DNA of 64,000 nt. Origin: Dactylosporangium aurantiacum. GTDB taxonomy: Bacteria > Actinomycetota > Actinomycetes > Mycobacteriales > Micromonosporaceae. Numbering within the stretch: position 1 is the stretch's first letter; every line of letters starts with the position of its first letter. The stretch covers positions 1-64,000 of the forward strand of contig NZ_JNYJ01000060.1 of the NCBI RefSeq assembly GCF_000716715.1, read 5' to 3'. The notes beneath the pieces are model-generated. The model did not search any database. It saw only the letters and a list, made by a program, of their open reading frames with translations, and was not told the DNA's origin. Of the stretch, positions 9,231 to 17,672 are shown one piece after another. Position numbers and translations under genes: made by a program.

Positions 9231-9731
9231 TCACGGCAGCCGGGTGCTGATCGGCCGTTCCCGGTGCACGTGCAGGACGCTGAACGTGATCGGCTGGTCC
9301 GGCTTGTCCTGCCAGCCGATGGCGAGCCGGTGCGTCTCACGGGTCGACGGGAAGAGCATCTTGCCGGTCGCGACGACGGGCAGGCCCAGCTTCGCCGGCT
9401 GCGCGCCGCGGTTCTTGAGGTTGCCGCCGACGACGTTGATCAGCTCGCCCATCGCGTCGGTCACGTCCCGGTCGGTGACCTCGTCGGGCTCCATGGCCAG
9501 CATCAGCCCGGTGATGTCGGTGGCCGCCGCCGCCGGTACGAGCACCCGCACGTGCCCCTCCCACGCGCCGGTGATGGAGACCGCGGCGGTGATCGGCCGC
9601 ATGTCCAGGGCCGGCTCGTGGTCCGTCTGCTGGGCTTGCGGCTGCTGCAGGTACGCGTCCCAGACCTCGTTGACGATCTCGACGAGGTCCCGGTCGGCGA
9701 GGCCGGACTCGGTGAGCGAGGCGTCCACCAT
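9231..9731 (-). CDS. CheX-like chemotaxis phosphatase
   Basis: A 166-aa protein of the CheC/CheX/FliY phosphatase group, which dephosphorylates CheY-like receivers. The signature ExxN helix is seen as AMGELINVVGGNLKNRGAQP (about residues 97-116); a second, weaker copy is not evident, consistent with CheX rather than CheC. The ATG at 9731 fits the family length, although the frame is open much further upstream. It converges on the GGDEF/EAL gene with only 6 bases between stops. No receiver or flagellar gene is nearby, so the target is unknown. Confidence 0.8.
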   Translation of the reverse strand: MVDASLTESGLADRDLVEIVNEVWDAYLQQPQAQQTDHEPALDMRPITAAVSITGAWEGHVRVLVPAAAATDITGLMLAMEPDEVTDRDVTDAMGELINVVGGNLKNRGAQPAKLGLPVVATGKMLFPSTRETHRLAIGWQDKPDQPITFSVLHVHRERPISTRLP

Positions 9732-9905
9732 GCGCACTCCAGAAGTCGTGAGGGCTGTACCTACCCCCGCATGGTGCCAGTCGAAAGTGGCAGGTCGGGA
9801 AAAATGGGAAAATCCACCTCGGCGCCCGGGCCGGTCCTTGCGCTGGCAGCGGAATGGCGCCGCGCCACTCGGTGACCTGCCCCGCCGTCGCCTAGGGTCG
9901 CTCGC

Positions 9906-10503
9906 ATGGAGCACAGCTCGCGGTTCCGTTACGACCGGCGCCCCGACGACGACCAGCCGCCCCCGCCGCCCCAGTCCGCGCCCTGGCTCGACGAGCAGCT
10001 CTTCGGCCGGCGCATGGTCTTCCTGCGCGGCACGATCGAGCCGGAGATGGCCGGCCGGGCCGCGGCGACCCTGCTCGCCCTCGACGCCATCGGCCCCGAC
10101 CCGATCAGCCTGCACCTGGCGGCCGAGGAGGGCCAGCTCGCCGCCGTCTTCACCCTGGTCGACGCCCTGGACGCCGTGCACGCCCCGGTCCACGCGACCG
10201 CCGTTCGGCCAGATCGGCGGCGCCGCCATCGGCGTGTTCTGCGCCGCGGCCACCCGCTCGGCGTTCGCGCACGCCAGGTTCCGGCTGTCCGAGCCGAAGG
10301 TGACCAGCCCCGGCGGCACCGCCGACCAGGTCGTCGCCGAGGCCGGGCGGTACCTGCGCGACCTGGAGGACCTGGTGCTGCGCATCGCCGGCGCGACCGG
10401 CCAGCCGCGCTCCCGCGTGGAGGACGACCTGTCCACCGGCCGGGTCCTGTCCGCGCAGGAGGCCGTCGAGTACGGCCTCATCTCCTCGATCACGTCGCGG
10501 TGA
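9906..10503 (+). pseudogene. ClpP-like protease paralogue, frameshifted and lacking catalytic Ser/His
   Basis: Two reading frames join to one ClpP-fold protein of about 198 aa. The first frame runs from ATG 9906 (WLDEQLFGRRMVFLRGTIEP) to VHAPVHATAV. The homology then continues one base further on as GQIGGAAIGVFCAAATRSAF to the stop at 10503. One extra T around 10204-10205 explains the shift. Compared with ClpP, the GxSxG-like serine site reads GAAIG and the histidine segment reads RFRLSEPK, so the catalytic Ser and His are absent; an Asp (EDDLSTG) remains. The frame break may be real or a sequencing error. Confidence 0.75.
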
Positions 10504-10515
10504 CCGTTTCGTGTC

Positions 10516-10545
10516 TTGGCGCCCGACCGGCTGAGCCACTAGGTT
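10516..10545 (+). promoter_or_regulatory. Candidate promoter of the DUF574 methyltransferase gene
   Basis: A TTGGCG box at 10516-10521 and a TAGGTT box at 10540-10545 are separated by 18 bases, a plausible housekeeping-type promoter upstream of the GTG at 10590. The predicted transcription start falls in the inverted repeat just downstream. Confidence 0.4.
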
Positions 10546-10567
10546 CGATCACGCAGCGTTGTGATCG
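10546..10567. promoter_or_regulatory. Inverted repeat CGATCAC-N8-GTGATCG, possible operator
   Basis: Perfect 7-base arms (10546-10552 and 10561-10567) flank GCAGCGTT, directly after the candidate -10 box and 22 bases before the GTG of the methyltransferase gene. The placement suits a repressor site or a 5' UTR hairpin; no dedicated regulator is adjacent. Confidence 0.45.
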
Positions 10568-10589
10568 CCGGTAGGAAAGGAAACGCTGG

Positions 10590-11396
10590 GTGGACAGCAC
10601 GGAGCGGAGCCGGATCGACACCACTGTCCCGCACCCCGCCCGGCGGTACAGCTACTGGCTCGGCGGCAAGGACCACTTCGCCGCGGACCGTGAGTCCGGC
10701 GACGCGATCGCCGCGCGCTTCCCCGCCGTGGTCGCCCTGGCCCGCGCCAACCGCGCCTTCCTCGGCCGCAGCGTGCGGTTCCTCGCCGAGTCCGGCGTCC
10801 GGCAGTTCCTCGACCTCGGCACCGGCCTGCCGGCCCCCGACAACACGCACGAGGTCGCCCAGCGCGTCGCCCCCGAGGCCCGCGTGGTCTACGTCGACAA
10901 CGACCCGATCGTCATGGTCCACGCCCGCGCCCTGCTGCAGGGCGACCCGCGCGGCAAGACCGCCTACCTCGAGGCCGACGTCCGCGACCCCGACGCGATC
11001 CTCACCCACCCCAGCCTGCTGGAGACCCTCGACCTGACCCAGCCGGTCGGCGTCCTGCTCGTCACCACCCTGCACTTCGTCCACGACGACGAGCAGGTCG
11101 CCGCCATCGTGCGCCGCCTGCTGGACGCCGTGCCCTCCGGCAGCTACCTGGTCATCACCCACGGCACCATGGACTTCAGCACCGCTGAGGGCGTCGCCGC
11201 CTACGAGAAGATGTTCGCCGCCGGCGGCACCGACGTCCGCGCCCGCCCCAAGTCGACCGTCGAGCAGTACTTCGCCGGCCTGGAGATCGTCGCCCCAGGC
11301 ATCGTCCCGGTCGGCGACTGGCGCCCTGACGCGACCACCGACAGCCCGGTCAGCGCCGACCTCCAGATCTACGGCGTGGTCGGCCGCAAGCCCTGA
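10590..11396 (+). CDS. DUF574-type SAM-dependent methyltransferase
   Basis: A 268-aa member of the DUF574 (Methyltransf_19) family, abundant in actinomycetes. Characteristic stretches are the N-terminal HPARRYSYWLGGKDHFAADR (residues 12-31), the SAM loop FLDLGTGLPAPDNTHEVAQ, and an acidic residue after strand 2 (VVYVDNDPIV). The central segment LLVTTLHFVHDDEQ and the closing YGVVGRKP also fit the family. The GTG start is preceded by AGGAAAGG 10 bases upstream. Substrate unknown. It is the last intact plus-strand gene before a decayed interval. Confidence 0.88.
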   Translation: MDSTERSRIDTTVPHPARRYSYWLGGKDHFAADRESGDAIAARFPAVVALARANRAFLGRSVRFLAESGVRQFLDLGTGLPAPDNTHEVAQRVAPEARVVYVDNDPIVMVHARALLQGDPRGKTAYLEADVRDPDAILTHPSLLETLDLTQPVGVLLVTTLHFVHDDEQVAAIVRRLLDAVPSGSYLVITHGTMDFSTAEGVAAYEKMFAAGGTDVRARPKSTVEQYFAGLEIVAPGIVPVGDWRPDATTDSPVSADLQIYGVVGRKP

Positions 11397-11399
11397 CCG

Positions 11400-11620
11400 G
11401 TGCGGCGCCGTCGGCCCGCCGCCGCCGACGCACTGATTGACGCGTGTCGGCGGCTCGACGCCAGCATGACGGACGAATTCCTCGGTGCTGCTGTGTACGA
11501 GACCGTCGCCGAGCGGATCGCCCCGTTCCGCGAGGCCTGGCGGCACCGCTGGAGGCAGCGTTGCAGGACGGTTGGGCGGCGCTGCTGAAGGTGACGGACA
11601 CCTGCGCGTCGACCCGGGTC
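11400..11620 (+). pseudogene. Decayed coding remnant, frame-broken
   Basis: A frame starting with GTG at 11400 codes a helical, protein-like stretch (DEFLGAAVYETVAERIAPFR) that becomes arginine-rich nonsense after about 11535. The protein-like character then resumes in another frame as APLEAALQDGWAALLKVTDT. This looks like one short gene with a frameshift. I cannot assign a family. It sits 3 bases after the methyltransferase stop. Confidence 0.35.
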
Positions 11621-11756
11621 AGCGCGCGAACGACCACAGGTAGGGCGTGGAAGTCTGACTCCGGTCGGTCGGTGGACCCGACCATCAGCAGCCCGAGAGC
11701 GGCGCCTCAACCCAGGATCGGCAGGCCGAGCGGGGCTCCGGGGGATGCGCCACGAA

Positions 11757-11967
11757 CGAGGCTCACGTCATCGCCGGTGACCAGAGCGCGGTCGTCGACC
11801 GCGACGGAGCGCGGTGCTGCGCGGTGCCGGACGACGTCGCCGCGGGCACAGGCATCGAGTCGCGCCTCGTGGTCACCGCTGACCTGCTCGGCCTGCTGGA
11901 GGTGTCGCCGGGTGAGCTGCTGCCGGTGTCGCCGGTGTCGCCGGTGACCCGGCTGGTCGTGGCGTGA
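11757..11967 (+). pseudogene. C-terminal gene fragment without a start
   Basis: An open stretch ending at the TGA at 11965-11967 reads like a real protein C-terminus (GIESRLVVTADLLGLLEVSP, then a short SPVSPV duplication), but no in-frame start with a ribosome-binding site precedes it. It is probably the tail of a deleted gene. No recognisable family. Confidence 0.3.
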
Positions 11968-11973
11968 CGGCGG

Positions 11974-12026
11974 GGCGGCAGGCAGGGGGCGGCAGGCAAG
12001 GGCGGCAGGCAAGGGCGGCAGGTACG
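11974..12026. repeat. Short tandem repeat, unit GGCGGCAGGCAAG
   Basis: About four 13-base units with small variations follow one another; the two central units are nearly identical. It is non-coding and far too short for a CRISPR or an origin; slippage is the likely cause. Confidence 0.7.
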
Positions 12027-12029
12027 CCG

Positions 12030-12069
12030 GTGGGCGGGGCGGCCTGAGGGGGTCGGCCGCCCCGCCCAC
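12030..12069 (-). terminator. Strong hairpin terminator
   Basis: Perfect 15-base arms (12030-12044 and 12055-12069, GTGGGCGGGGCGGCC and its complement) flank a 10-base loop, just downstream of the MFS stop at 12082. There is no U-tract, as is common for GC-rich actinobacterial terminators. Confidence 0.75.
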
Positions 12070-12081
12070 GTCACCGCGGGC

Positions 12082-13662
12082 TCAGCGTGTCGTGGCCGGG
12101 ACCTTGTCCGTAGGCGAGGACGGCGACGGCGACGGGGCCGACAAGTCCAGTGTGCTGCGCAGCGCGGTCGGGCGCATCAGTGCCGCGGCCAGGACGCCGA
12201 CGAGCGCGATGCCGGCCGAGATGAGGAAGATGTGGCCGGTCGCGTCGCCGTAAGCGGCCCGGACGATGTGCTGCACGGCGGGCGGGAGGGCGTTGAGGTT
12301 GAGGTTGCTGGCGCCGCCGCCCGAGCCGGCCGGGACGCCCGCGGCGGCCAGAGCGTGCGTGATGTTGTCGGTGACGCGGCGGGCGAGGACGGCGCCGAGG
12401 ACGGAGACGCCGATGGTGCCGCCGAGGGAGCGAAAGAAGGCGACGGTGGAGCTGGCGGCGCCGATGTCCTTCAGCGGCACGGTGTTCTGCACGGCGAGGA
12501 CGAGGTTCTGCATGGAGGAGCCGACGCCGACACCGACGAGGAGCATGGCCGCGCCGACGTAGACGAGGGACGTCTCGTGGTCGATGACGGCCAGGGCGGC
12601 GAAGCCGAGGACGAGGATGACGGTGCCGGCGACGATGTACGGCTTGATGTTGCCGGACCTGGTGATGAGCCGGCCGACCACGATGGAGGCGCCGAGCACG
12701 CCGGCCATCATGGGGATGGTGAGCAGGCCGGCCTCGGTCGGGGTGTAGCCGCGGCCGATCTGGAAGTACTGGCCGAGGAAGACCGCGCCGCCGAACATGG
12801 CCATGCCGACGGCGAGGCTGGCGATGATGGACAGGGCGGTGGTGCGCTGCCGGACGATGGCCAGCGGCACGACGGGCTCAGCGGTGCGGGCCTCGACCCA
12901 GACGGCGAGGGCGAGCAGCAGCAGGCCGGCGCCGACCATGGCGAAGCTCTGCCAGGACAGCCACGCGAACGAGCCGTCGACGAACGACACCCAGATGAGC
13001 AGGACGCTGACGCCGGCGGCGATCAGCGAGGCGCCGAGGTAGTCGATCTTCACGTTGTCGCGGCGCAGGGTGGCGATGTGCAGCGTCTTCTGCAGCACGA
13101 ACAGGGCGATGACGGCGATCGGCACGCCGACGAAGAAGCACCAGCGCCAGCCGAGCCACGAGGTGTCGACGATGACGCCGCCGAGCAGCGGGCCGCCCAC
13201 GGTGGCCACGGCCATCACGCCGCCGAGGTAGCCGTTGTACCGGCCGCGCTCCCGCGGCGGGATCATCGCGGCGATGACGACCTGGACGAGGGCCTGCAGG
13301 CCGCCGACGCCGACGCCCTGGAAGGCGCGGGCGGCGATCAGCTCACCGGCGTTCTGGGAGAGGCCGGCGAGGATCGACCCGGCCACGAACACGACGATCG
13401 AGATCTGGACGAGCAGCTTCTTGCTGTACAGGTCGGCGAGCTTGCCCCAGATCGGGGTGGAGGCGGTGGCGGTCAGCAGCGTGGCGGTGACGACCCAGGT
13501 GTACTGGCTCTGCGTGCCGTTGAGCGCCCCGATGATCTTCGGCAGGGCGGTGGAGACGATGGTCGAGCTGACCATCGCCACGAACAGCACGAGCAGCAGG
13601 CCGCTCAGCGCCTCGAGGATCTGCCGGTGGCTCATCGGCTCCTCGGTCTTCGTCTGACTCAT
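12082..13662 (-). CDS. MFS drug exporter, DHA2 (EmrB/QacA) type
   Basis: A 526-aa, probably 14-helix major facilitator antiporter. The motif-A-like loop WGKLADLYSKKLLVQISIVV follows helix 2, and the motif-C region GVMAVATVGGPLLGGVIVDT lies in helix 5, typical of drug:H+ antiporters of this group. A Ser/Pro-rich tail ends the protein. Its ATG overlaps the stop of the MarR gene (ATGA), so the regulator and pump form an operon. Substrate unknown; a role in export of toxic organics is inferred from family and context. Confidence 0.9.
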   Translation of the reverse strand: MSQTKTEEPMSHRQILEALSGLLLVLFVAMVSSTIVSTALPKIIGALNGTQSQYTWVVTATLLTATASTPIWGKLADLYSKKLLVQISIVVFVAGSILAGLSQNAGELIAARAFQGVGVGGLQALVQVVIAAMIPPRERGRYNGYLGGVMAVATVGGPLLGGVIVDTSWLGWRWCFFVGVPIAVIALFVLQKTLHIATLRRDNVKIDYLGASLIAAGVSVLLIWVSFVDGSFAWLSWQSFAMVGAGLLLLALAVWVEARTAEPVVPLAIVRQRTTALSIIASLAVGMAMFGGAVFLGQYFQIGRGYTPTEAGLLTIPMMAGVLGASIVVGRLITRSGNIKPYIVAGTVILVLGFAALAVIDHETSLVYVGAAMLLVGVGVGSSMQNLVLAVQNTVPLKDIGAASSTVAFFRSLGGTIGVSVLGAVLARRVTDNITHALAAAGVPAGSGGGASNLNLNALPPAVQHIVRAAYGDATGHIFLISAGIALVGVLAAALMRPTALRSTLDLSAPSPSPSSPTDKVPATTR

Positions 13663-14096
13663 CGTGTTGCCTCCAGTTGCGAAGCGTGCAGGTCGTTCGT
13701 GAAGCGGCGCAGGTAGCCGCCGAAGCGTTCGAGATCCTCGGCGCTCCAGTCGCGCAGGGCGCCGGAGAGCAGGGAGTCGTACCAGGTGATGGCGTCGGCG
13801 AGGGTGGTGCGGCCGGCGTCGGTGAGTTCGAGGAGGCTGGCCCGCCCGTCGTGCGGGTCCGCGACCCGGCGCACGAGACCGTCGCGCTCGGCGGCGCTGA
13901 CCGCCCGGCTGGCCGTGGACTGGTCGAGGGCGCAGGCGGCGGCGACCTGTTTCAGGTGGCACCCGCCCGTGGCGCTGCGCACCCGGTCGATCGCCTGCAG
14001 CAGCCCGACGGTCCCCGCCGGCAGCACCGGGTGCCGCTGCTGCTTGAGCACGCGCAGGACCTTCATCAGCTCGTACAGCTCGTCGCGCAGCTCCAT
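13659..14096 (-). CDS. MarR family transcriptional regulator
   Basis: A 145-aa MarR-type winged-helix regulator. The recognition region is LKQVAAACALDQSTASRAVS (about residues 48-67), followed by the wing signature VADPHDGRASLLELTDAG. It overlaps the downstream exporter gene by 4 bases and is divergent from a TetR gene, so it most likely autoregulates and controls the exporter. ATG at 14096 is chosen because the family fold starts here, although the frame is open further upstream. A CTTG-N7-CAAG palindrome lies 19 bases upstream. Confidence 0.88.
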   Translation of the reverse strand: MELRDELYELMKVLRVLKQQRHPVLPAGTVGLLQAIDRVRSATGGCHLKQVAAACALDQSTASRAVSAAERDGLVRRVADPHDGRASLLELTDAGRTTLADAITWYDSLLSGALRDWSAEDLERFGGYLRRFTNDLHASQLEATR

Positions 14097-14114
14097 CGGA
14101 CACCTCCTCGAATA

Positions 14115-14129
14115 CTTGCCTTCTACAAG
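14115..14129. promoter_or_regulatory. Candidate operator CTTG-N7-CAAG between MarR and TetR genes
   Basis: The palindrome CTTGCCTTCTACAAG lies in the 94-base divergent intergenic region. A separate GCAAGT at 14153-14158 is complementary to ACTTGC at 14114-14119. Short MarR sites of this type are common, but the arms are only four bases long. Confidence 0.4.
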
Positions 14130-14190
14130 CATGTGAAAAAGTTGCTCAGTGCGCAAGTTTGCCCGGTGAGAAGTGGGTAACATTCGGAGC

Positions 14191-14781
14191 GTGAGCACCG
14201 GGCTGCGCGAACGCAAGAAGTCCGCTACCCGGCAGGCCCTGCATGAGGCCGCCGTCAGGCTGGCGATCGAGCACGGCCTGGAGCGGGTCACCGTCGAGGC
14301 GATCGCCGACGCCGCCGAAGTGTCGCGGCGGACGTTCTCCAACTACTTCGCCAGCAAGGAGGAGGCCCTCCTGCACGGCGACCTGGCCCGCATGCGCCAG
14401 CTGCTGGACGTGGTGCGCTCCCGCCCGGCCAGCGAGGCGCCGTGGCCGGTGCTGACCGCGGCCGCCGTCGAGGTGTTCCAGGAGCTCGGCACCCGCGACC
14501 CGCGCTGGATCGCCCAGGTCCGGCTGGTGCGCCGGCACCCGGCACTCGCCGCGCAGCAGGTCACCACGTACACGTCGATGGAGGACGACCTGACGGCCGA
14601 GCTGTCGGCGCGCGGGGTCGGCGCACCGCTGCGGGCCCGGTTGATGGCCGCGGCGTTCCTGACCTCGCTGCGGGTCGCCGTGCAGGCGTTTCCCGACCGC
14701 ACCGGGGACACCCCGCTGGTCGACGTCATGCGGGAAGCCCTCGCCGAGACCGGCGAGGGCTTCCTGGGGGGCGGTGCGTAG
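14191..14781 (+). CDS. TetR family transcriptional regulator
   Basis: A 196-aa regulator with an N-terminal TetR helix-turn-helix (VEAIADAAEVSRRTFSNYFA, about residues 35-54) and an all-helical ligand domain. Two GTG starts are possible, 14173 and 14191; the latter gives the usual short N-terminus (VSTGLRERKK). It is divergent from the MarR-exporter operon and may act on it or on itself. The membrane-protein gene at 14793 converges with it, 11 bases away. Confidence 0.87.
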   Translation: MSTGLRERKKSATRQALHEAAVRLAIEHGLERVTVEAIADAAEVSRRTFSNYFASKEEALLHGDLARMRQLLDVVRSRPASEAPWPVLTAAAVEVFQELGTRDPRWIAQVRLVRRHPALAAQQVTTYTSMEDDLTAELSARGVGAPLRARLMAAAFLTSLRVAVQAFPDRTGDTPLVDVMREALAETGEGFLGGGA

Positions 14782-14792
14782 GAGCGGTGGGG

Positions 14793-15428
14793 TCAGCGGG
14801 CGCCGGTCAGCTGGGGGCGCAGCATGAGGATGACGCCGAGCGTGGCGTAGCCGACGATCAGGTGCGCGCCGCCGATGTAGTCCGCCACCGGCGAGCCGAA
14901 GATCGCGAACGTCGGCACGGTGACCACGGCCCAGCTCTCCGCGACCGTGGGCCACACCCGGACCACGCCCTTCCAGCGGCCGGCGAACAGGATCTTCACC
15001 CCGATGACGGCCATGCCGAGCATCGACAGCGGCCAGAACACGTCCATCGGGATGAGCCACACCGCGTCACGCAGCGCCGGGACGGCGTGCAGGAAGCTCC
15101 ACACGGTGGCGACGGCGAGCAGGACGTGCTCGACGACGAGCATGCCGCGGGCGACCTTCGTCAGGCCGGTCGCGCGGGTCCGGACCTGGATCGCCAGCAG
15201 GGCGAACAGCCCCAGCTGGAACATGCCGCCGGTGACGTCGGTGATGGTCAGGCCCAGCGAGTCGGTCGGGTTGTTGCCGACGGTGAACATGCTGGTCGCC
15301 CACGCCGCGGTGCCGGCGGTCAGGGCCAGGCCCAGGGCCCGCACGCCGCCGGCGGTGACGGCGGCCGGGGGCTGCGGCAGGTCGTGCAGGTCGGTGCGGG
15401 CGGGGACGGGTTCGGTGCGGATGGTCAT
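14793..15428 (-). CDS. Hypothetical integral membrane protein
   Basis: A 211-aa protein with a hydrophilic N-terminus (about 30 residues) and some five to six membrane helices (for example GMFQLGLFALLAIQV and DVFWPLSMLGMAVIGVKILF). Cysteines and obvious catalytic motifs are absent. AGGACC precedes the ATG at 15428. It is divergent from the histidine kinase gene. I do not recognise the family. Confidence 0.75.
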   Translation of the reverse strand: MTIRTEPVPARTDLHDLPQPPAAVTAGGVRALGLALTAGTAAWATSMFTVGNNPTDSLGLTITDVTGGMFQLGLFALLAIQVRTRATGLTKVARGMLVVEHVLLAVATVWSFLHAVPALRDAVWLIPMDVFWPLSMLGMAVIGVKILFAGRWKGVVRVWPTVAESWAVVTVPTFAIFGSPVADYIGGAHLIVGYATLGVILMLRPQLTGAR

Positions 15429-15602
15429 GGCAGGTCCTCTATGTGAACGGCGCGGCTCGCCGGGTATGCCGAAGATCCTGCGTCCCGCGGCGACCCGGGC
15501 GGCAGGGCCCGGCGCCCCCGACCGCGTCCCCTTCGGTGTCCCGGCCGGAACGGGACACCGGTCCTCGGGACCACGGGACGGCCCGGCTGACACCATGACC
15601 GC

Positions 15603-17672
15603 ATGCGCATGCGCCTGACCACCCTCGCCGGCGGGCTCTTCGCCCTGCTCGCGCTCGCCGCGACGGGCACGTCGATCGGGCTGGAGGTCGCGATCGGCGC
15701 GCAGCGCCGGGCCACCGACGGCATCGAGGCGGGCTGGATCTCCGGCGTCGCCGGCCTGGCCCTGGCCGTGCCGGGTGCGCTGCTGGCCCGCAAGGTGCCG
15801 CGCAACGCGGTCGCCTGGATTCTGTGCGTCACCGGCCTGCACTGGTCCGCCGACGGCACCTGCGCCGCGTGGGTCGCCTACGCCACCGCGCACGACCCGT
15901 GGCTGCCCGGCGTCAGCATCACGTGGTGGCTCTACCAGCGCCTCGGCGCGGCGCTGCTGTTCTCCCTGCCGCTGCTGCTGATCTTCTACCCCGACGGCCG
16001 GCCGCCCGCCGGGCGGGGGTGGCGCTGGGCGTCGTACGTCAGCCTCGGCTGCACCGCGATCCTGCCGGTGACGCTGCTGTTCGTGCCGACCCGCATCGCC
16101 GGTGCCGCGGACACCGAGGCCGAGCCGACCCAGCTGCGGCAGCTGTCCGTCGACCTGCTCACGCTCCCGCTGCCCGACACCGTGTGGGAGGCGCTGCTGC
16201 GGGTCGGTTACGCCGCTCTGCCGCTGAGCATGCTGGTCCCGTTCGCCGTGGTCTTCCGCCGGTACCGGCACGCCACCGGCCTGGACAAGACCCGCATGCG
16301 CTGGCTGGTCTGGGCCGGCGTCGTCGACGTGCTGGTCATGCTCTCGGCGCTGCTGCTGCCCCAGTCGGCGCTGTCGGCCGGGCTGTTCGTGGCGATCACG
16401 GTCACCGGCGCGGCCATCGCGATCGGCATCCTGCGCCCGCGGCTGGTCGACATCGACCGGCTGCTCGGCGGCACCGTCCTCTACGGCGCGCTGGCCACGC
16501 TCGTCGTGGCCGTCGACGCGGTCCTGCTGGCCGCCGCGACGACCCTGCTCGGCGAGCAGGGCGCGGCACTGGCCGGGCTGCTCGTCGTGATGCTCGTGTA
16601 CGGCCCGCTGCGCCACCGCCTCTGGCAGCTCGTGCAGCGGATGGTGCTCGGGCGGCGGCACGACCCGTACCGCGTCGTGTCGGGCCTGGCCGAGCAGCTG
16701 GAGCGCACCGACAGCCCCGAGGACCAGCTGCTGGCGGTGGCGCGCAGCGTCGCCGAGGCGTTCAACGCGCCGTACGTCGCCGTCGAGGTCCACCGCGGCG
16801 GGGACTCGACGCTGCTCGCCGAGCACGGGCACCCGGTGTCCGACACGCAGACGCTGCCCATCACGTACCGCGGCGAGACCGTGGGCCGGCTGATCCTGCC
16901 CGCCGGCGGGCCCCGCACCGTGCTGTCGCCGCGCGACGAGCGGCTCCTCGCCGACGTGGTCCGGCAGGCGGCCGCCGCGGCCCGCTCCAGCCACCTCGCC
17001 GCGGAGCTGCAGCAGAGCCGGGAGCGCCTGGTCGGGGCGCGCGAGGAGGAGCGCCGCCGGGTGCGCCGCGACCTGCACGACGGCCTGGGCCCGGCGCTCG
17101 GCGGGGTGGCGCTGCGCATCGACACCGCCCGCAACCTGCTGAAGTCCTCACCGGCCCGGGCCGACGAGGTGCTGCGGCAGGCCCGGGAGGACGTGTCGAC
17201 GGCGCTGGCGGACGTACGGCGGCTGGTGCACGACCTGCGCCCGCCCGCGCTCGACGACGTGGGCCTCATCGGCGCCGTCGACCAGGTCGCCGACCGGCTG
17301 CGCACCCCCGCGCTGACCATCCGCGTGACCGGCGAGCCGCCGGCGGGCCTGGCCGCGGCGGTGGAGGTGGCGGCGTACCGGATCGCGTCGGAGGCGCTGA
17401 CCAACGTGTCGAAGCACGCCCGGGCCGGGTCGTGCACGGTGGACTTCTCCCTTGACGGGGACAGCCTGGTGGTGTCGGTGGTCGACGACGGCGGCGGGAT
17501 CGCGGCCGGCACGCCGTCCGGCGTCGGGCTGATCTCGCTGCGCGAACGGGCCGCCGAGCTGGGCGGCCGCTGTGAGATCTCCTGCCCGCCCGACGGTGGC
17601 ACCACCGTGCGGGCCACCTTGCCGTTAGGATCTGCAGCCCGCGCACTACAGGAGGTGCCCGATGGCCGATGA
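15603..17672 (+). CDS. Membrane sensor histidine kinase (NarL/LiaS-type)
   Basis: A 689-aa sensor kinase. About eight membrane segments fill the first 330 residues; a GAF-like region follows (about 365-460), then the HisKA_3 dimerisation domain with the phospho-acceptor in RRDLHDGLGPALGG (His492), and an HATPase_c domain (EALTNVSKHA N-box, DDGGGI, GVGLISLRERAAELGG). HisKA_3 kinases pair with LuxR-type regulators, and the cognate gene follows with an 11-base overlap. An alternative ATG lies two codons downstream. The signal is unknown. Confidence 0.92.
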   Translation: MRMRLTTLAGGLFALLALAATGTSIGLEVAIGAQRRATDGIEAGWISGVAGLALAVPGALLARKVPRNAVAWILCVTGLHWSADGTCAAWVAYATAHDPWLPGVSITWWLYQRLGAALLFSLPLLLIFYPDGRPPAGRGWRWASYVSLGCTAILPVTLLFVPTRIAGAADTEAEPTQLRQLSVDLLTLPLPDTVWEALLRVGYAALPLSMLVPFAVVFRRYRHATGLDKTRMRWLVWAGVVDVLVMLSALLLPQSALSAGLFVAITVTGAAIAIGILRPRLVDIDRLLGGTVLYGALATLVVAVDAVLLAAATTLLGEQGAALAGLLVVMLVYGPLRHRLWQLVQRMVLGRRHDPYRVVSGLAEQLERTDSPEDQLLAVARSVAEAFNAPYVAVEVHRGGDSTLLAEHGHPVSDTQTLPITYRGETVGRLILPAGGPRTVLSPRDERLLADVVRQAAAAARSSHLAAELQQSRERLVGAREEERRRVRRDLHDGLGPALGGVALRIDTARNLLKSSPARADEVLRQAREDVSTALADVRRLVHDLRPPALDDVGLIGAVDQVADRLRTPALTIRVTGEPPAGLAAAVEVAAYRIASEALTNVSKHARAGSCTVDFSLDGDSLVVSVVDDGGGIAAGTPSGVGLISLRERAAELGGRCEISCPPDGGTTVRATLPLGSAARALQEVPDGR

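Larger units (their letters stand above)
11397..12081. other. Gene-poor interval
   Basis: About 685 bases between the DUF574 methyltransferase and the MFS transporter contain only the two coding remnants listed, a short tandem repeat and a terminator hairpin. No intact gene was found on either strand. Confidence 0.6.

Noticed and set aside
11974..12026. Tandem repeat considered as a CRISPR array or iteron
   Set aside because: Unit is 13 bases without spacers, only about four copies, and no cas or replication gene is near.
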